Assembly: GCA_020284085.1 (NCBI GenBank)
Contig: JACEVL010000210.1
Span: 854,961-918,960 of the forward strand
Source: Aporrectodea caliginosa
Taxonomy: Eukaryota > Annelida > Clitellata > Crassiclitellata > Lumbricidae
Direction: 5' to 3'
Length of the DNA: 64,000 nucleotides
The position numbers were made by a program, and so were the translations under genes. Under the pieces are notes generated by a model. It was given only the letters and a program-made list of their open reading frames with translations, did no database searches and was not told the DNA's origin. Of the stretch, positions 59,806 through 64,000 are shown in pieces (within the stretch, counting starts at the first letter, position 1; every line of letters starts with the position of its first letter).

Positions 59806-59935
59806 CTGCAACATGGTGTTGCAGACCCTGCTTAGCGGAACTGTTGGAAGGTGACATTGTGTCACTTTGGTCGGTCTGAGAATGAGAATCACTCACTGCC
59901 CTTGTCTCTGCATTCGAGGCTCTGGTCAACGTCTT
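59806..59935 (-). CDS. Candidate minus-strand exon (Ser/Thr-rich)
   Basis: Read on the minus strand, CTAATGGATCAG precedes 43 codons (KTLTRASNAETRAVSDSHSQ...SAKQGLQHHVA) ending at donor GTAAAT. It starts in phase 0, which matches the end of the next exon upstream (60250-60332). Low complexity, no domain. The family is unknown. Confidence 0.4.
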
Positions 59936-60249
59936 CTGATCCATTAGACATGAAAATAAAAGAATGACATGCATGTGTAACATTCTGAGAGCATACTGCA
60001 ATAAATACTCTCGTTGTGTACAAATATGTTTACCATTCATTTTTCAAGGGAGTGATAAATCATTCAGAGGCTGTCATACAGAATAATGAAAACGTCTTAA
60101 TTGTTTAAAAATATTGAACAATAATATTGCATGCATTCTCTCTTGCAGTTAATGTTTCATTTTATGTATTCAGCAAATTTTAATGCAATAAATGTAACTG
60201 CATGGTTTAGTTAAAATAAGCTATTAAAATTTGGTGCATAAATACCCAC

Positions 60250-60332
60250 TGACGTAGGATTATCTTCTACCAAGTTTGCAAGACTGCCACCATCATGTTC
60301 TTCATCATCAGTACTATCCACATCTGGCGGTT
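60250..60332 (-). CDS. Candidate minus-strand exon (acidic)
   Basis: After acceptor TTTTCCAG the minus strand encodes PPDVDSTDDEEHDGGSLANL and VEDNPTS, ending at GTGGGT in phase 0. The acidic, codon-like composition stands out from the AT-rich flanks. Joins in phase to 59806-59935. Confidence 0.4.
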
Positions 60333-62808
60333 CTGGAAAATGAGACATAATAAATAATAATAATTACAATTGTTATTAAAATTAATTATTATTATAATCA
60401 TTATTCTTATTCTTATTATTATTTTTATTATTACTACATGCAGAACCAATACATGACAGACACTTTTCTTAGACATACATCCAATTTAATTTGCAATGAG
60501 CTGCATTGTTTACGCATTTACTTTAAGATCCCACTGGTTACACGTAGTTGATTTGCATACTGCTCTCCATCTTACATTAGATAGAGAGCTATATGTCACC
60601 GTTGTCACGGTTTCTTCAATCTCTGTCCGTAGATTTCTTCGCTCGGCTGTGTAAGGTGATGTGGTTGGGACTGGCACTTCACCTTACACAGCTGTGTGTA
60701 ACCCAAACTTCTATAGGCCCATTATTGAAGTCTTGCTGTTTTCTGGTCTTGTAAGTAGCAACTGAAGGGCCTTGCCCATTCTTTGCCTAATTTCCCTAAG
60801 TACTTGAAGCCATTGTATTCGATCAATGTTCTGTGTTGTCAGTTTTGGAGAGCCCTAATAAGTTTCTCTTGAAGTGATGAAAATAATGAATTTTGACTAA
60901 CAATTACAAAATTACTACTGACTTGCAAAATTACTTTATTACAGTTCTCTTCATAAGCTGCTACTCTTTGCAGCTTATGAACAGAAATGTCACTTAGGTT
61001 AAATACTTAATACTAGGCTAGACCAAGAGTAATGAAGATAAGTGAAAGCAATAATATTTTACTTCATTGCTTTATATTTTCGAATATGGAATTTCATTGG
61101 ATAGTTTATTATATTATAATAAACTATCCAATGAAATTCCATATTCGAAAATATAAAGCAATGTAGCACTCAGTTGGTATATCACCTATGCAAACTAACT
61201 ATTCACAAGTGCTCCCAATCAAAAATCAACAAAAGAGCAAATAACTTAGGAATAAAGGACATCTATCAGCAGTATGAGATGGATCAAACAGCTGGGATAA
61301 ATATGAATATTTCTTCAAGTAACAGGCAACATAGTTGGTAATACCAGATGTGGGATGAATGAAAGTGCAAGCAAAACGAACAACACCCATAGCATGCAAG
61401 CAGAGACCTGTAACCATCAAGGCTGGAACTGGATGACAAAATCCAACCAGATTATCAGGAGCCAGATGCATCTGATATATCCAATTCAGCAAAGAAGGTA
61501 TTGAATCCAAAAGATATTCTTCCTTTCATAGAAATCTCCAAGTACTCAAAGTATTCATGTTATATGTTATGCGGCATGTCATATGCCACAAACAACGAAA
61601 GGTAGAAGTAGGATTAGGTAAAGACTATCAAGTACTGCATACCATCAGTAGATATGTCTTCCAGTTTTCTTCCTTTCCATTCATTGACATTTCCACTGTC
61701 AACAGCAAGCAACAGCATACCTGCAAAATTACCAAAAGTTACTGATTCAATGACTGATTGAATAGGAACAATGTTGTCTTTAACACAAGTTTATGTTTAA
61801 GGCATCTGTAATGAATTGGCATGATACAAGTGTCTTCATTGTTTGGTACTGACACTTTAACTGCTTTTTTGTCTTCATTAACAATTTCGAGATTAACTTG
61901 ACATTTAAGAATAATGTGAACATAGTTGCTTCCAAATTAGCTTCAGCGGCATAATTTCTTTTATGTGTAACAGCAAAGAAAATTGCCAGCAAGATAAAAA
62001 AAACACAGGGTACACAAAACAAATGAGAAGAGACTGAAAGAAGCGCACTTCACTAAGCGATATTTACTTGAGATAATTCCACAGTGTGATGGGATAAACG
62101 GTATTATTCTTTGTGTGTTGTAGCATCATATCCCAAATGTCTCGCTAGAATTTCCAGTTTGTTCTCAGTCATATCAAGGACCAGCCAAATTAACAGTCAT
62201 TAAACGTTTTTCACAATCTTCAATGAGCCAAATTTGTTTGCATCTCTAAGCCATGAGAGTCCAACTGCATTAGAGAAATGCCATCGTCCTGCTATATGCC
62301 TATTACATGCAATGCCAATAATATCAACACAGTAAAACAGGAAAATGAGACACAACTTGACACACATGAATGCAACAGTAAGATTGAGCAGCAAAGCTCA
62401 AAAGCATATCTTTCTTACCAATTTAAACTTTTACCAAAGCAACATAATAAAATTAATAAGCATTAAGCACTTCATAAAGTTTATTAAAACAATTAGCAGC
62501 CTTTAAACAATTGAATCTAACACAAGGCCCTACCTGTGAAACAGTTGCAATATATTTCTGTAAAGAAGTTGATGTTATGCGGTTTGGGTGAAGAAATATT
62601 CGCGCACGACTTCTTGTAGTTCAGCATTTCCAATTAAAGGAGTGTTTGTTGACATTCTTGCAGAGATATAATTATGGATTAGATGATGGCACTCCAACAT
62701 CAGCCCTGGTAGCATATAGTAATGAGAAGATCCACTACTTGCTGAGCATCAGAAGGTAACAGTACATGGGCATTGACATTTTTCCTTGACCTCTCAGCTA
62801 TCAATTAC
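60333..62808. other. Presumed intronic or intergenic, includes palindrome
   Basis: No firm exon. A 94-codon minus-strand frame at 61226-61510 has no recognisable domain. The perfect palindrome at 61065-61163 lies here. Confidence 0.35.
61065..61163. repeat. Perfect palindrome, 47-bp arms, 5-nt loop
   Basis: Arm 61065-61111 (starts CATTGCTTTATATTTTCGAA) is exactly complementary to 61117-61163, around loop TATTA. Total length 99 bp with no mismatch. It has no flanking duplication that I can see. Confidence 0.95.
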
Positions 62809-63090
62809 CATGTCCATCCTGCAAAGGACATATTTAGCTTTCCTAAATTCAAACAAAACCTCGAACATGGATACAAATGATGTCATTGATACTTCAGCCT
62901 GATCTCTATGGACATTCAAAAGATGTCTTGTGATTTTGCTGCTTGTCAGTTTCATACAAAAAGTGCAGTAGCCAATATAGTTAACTTTGTTGACTTTCCT
63001 GGCATTATTTTCTAGAGCCCTTTGTAAGATTAATATTTTCCCTCGTGAAGAATTCAAAGTGATAGGCCCTTTTGAATCTTATCACCTAAA
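62809..63090 (-). CDS. Candidate exon with degenerate C2H2 finger
   Basis: The minus strand encodes ALENNARKVNKVNYIGYCTF then CMKLTSSKITRHLLNVHRDQ, a C-x2-C-x10-H-x4-H zinc-finger-like motif, then EFRKAKYVLCRMDM. A possible donor GTAATT follows and a weak acceptor ATAAG precedes. Similar finger-plus-'HxDxxEV...LRKxGNY' segments are common in uncharacterised deuterostome proteins. It may be the upstream exon of the same minus-strand gene or part of a decayed element. Confidence 0.4.
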
Positions 63091-64000
63091 TAGATGAAGC
63101 AAGTGATGGTCAAATTCTGACATATTGCCCTGAAGGCCAACTATTGCTTAGAGTATAATCACTAAATATTAAAATTACATATAAGTAATTAATACAATGT
63201 AATAGCTTATAATTTCTGTCCATGCCACATGACTGAGACCAGTCTATGCAGGCTTCTAGATGTACAAAAGCCTCAACATGATTAGTTAAGGGTTGGTTTA
63301 TTATAACTGAATGTTTGACAATATATTCAGTTATATGCTTAAATGCTTATAAATTTTGAAATATACATAGTAATAAATAATAGTCAGTTTATTTGACTAG
63401 ACATTAATCTGGATTTTGAAATCAATGTTTGAATTTGAGCTTATTCGGCTTTCACTTTTTCTCTTATAATCCCAAGAATAAAGCTCAATACAATTACTCA
63501 AATGCTTAAAAATTGCGCTCAACGATTTTAACTAACCATATAACGCAAGTGTTGGAAAATAATGACATTACAAAACATTCTCTTTTAATAGCAGATTAAC
63601 AATTAGTTTCTTTGCAATGCACAGTCAAACTGAATCCTCGAGAACCAATATTCGAAACTGGATTTCCACAGCTATTTTCTAAATGATACAAAATGTCTTG
63701 CTCAACATTAATTGCTCAAATCCAACTTTTCGGGCAAACTTATAGAATCGGGGGCTGAAGGATATAGTGCGTAAGTTTACTGGCGTCGTGAGTGTCGGCT
63801 AGGGTCAGGTTAGGCGTCGTGAGGGTCGGTTAGGGTCAGGGTTAGGGTTAGTGTCGTCATTAGAAAACCTAGCACCGTCCGGCGTTCGCGCAGCTTGCCC
63901 AAGGATACTGTATAATCCTCAGCCCACGATACTATAAGTTTGCCACTTTTCGGGATATTTTCTCCAACCACAGCCCAAGTGTTGTCTAGATAATAATTGA
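63091..64000. other. AT-rich end of window, telomere-like tract
   Basis: No gene seen. 63785-63865 contains GGTTAGGGTCAGGGTTAGGG, a degenerate telomere-like tract with GTCGTGAGGGTCGG words between. Confidence 0.5.

Overview
The window is nuclear DNA of a metazoan, most likely an echinoderm or another non-vertebrate deuterostome. It is AT-rich, genes are split by GT...AG introns, and intergenic and intronic space is packed with tRNA-derived SINEs, LINE 3' fragments, MITEs and microsatellites. One gene encodes a secreted fibrinogen-related (FReD) protein and another an RNF213-type giant E3 ligase, both typical of invertebrate deuterostomes. The palindrome TAGGCCTA is strikingly frequent. The species cannot be fixed from the sequence. 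One ambiguous base (N) lies at 42040.

Layout. 1-4.5 kb holds no supported gene, only repeats. 4505-11570 is a single 7-kb array of a 13-bp unit. 11.6-12 kb has a TATA box and a possible first exon. 13196-14232 is a foldback transposon whose arms are tandem 14-16 bp units, flanked by an exact 9-bp target duplication. 14589-18179 is one long exon for about 1,197 residues of an unrecognised, largely disordered protein with a Gly/Tyr/Gln repeat tail. 18.2-27.3 kb is a transposon field: a SINE split by a MITE, and several hAT-like MITEs with exact 8-bp duplications.

From 27334 to 41633 ten exons with consistent phases encode the N-terminal ~764 residues of an RNF213-like protein: two zinc ribbons, a disordered linker, a CBM20-like region and the start of the N-terminal arm. 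The AAA+ core and RING finger are not found in the remaining 22 kb. Instead, 44877-48868 carries a same-strand PAN/FN2-like/fibrinogen C-terminal gene with a one-base frameshift and an exon-phase problem. 49-64 kb is mainly repeats, with LINE and hAT remnants, telomere-like tracts, a perfect 99-bp palindrome at 61065-61163, and two or three candidate minus-strand exons (59.8-63.1 kb) of an unidentified gene.

Both recognisable genes belong to families linked to innate defence (RNF213: ubiquitin-based intracellular immunity; FReD: lectin-like recognition). Nothing in the sequence shows that they work together.
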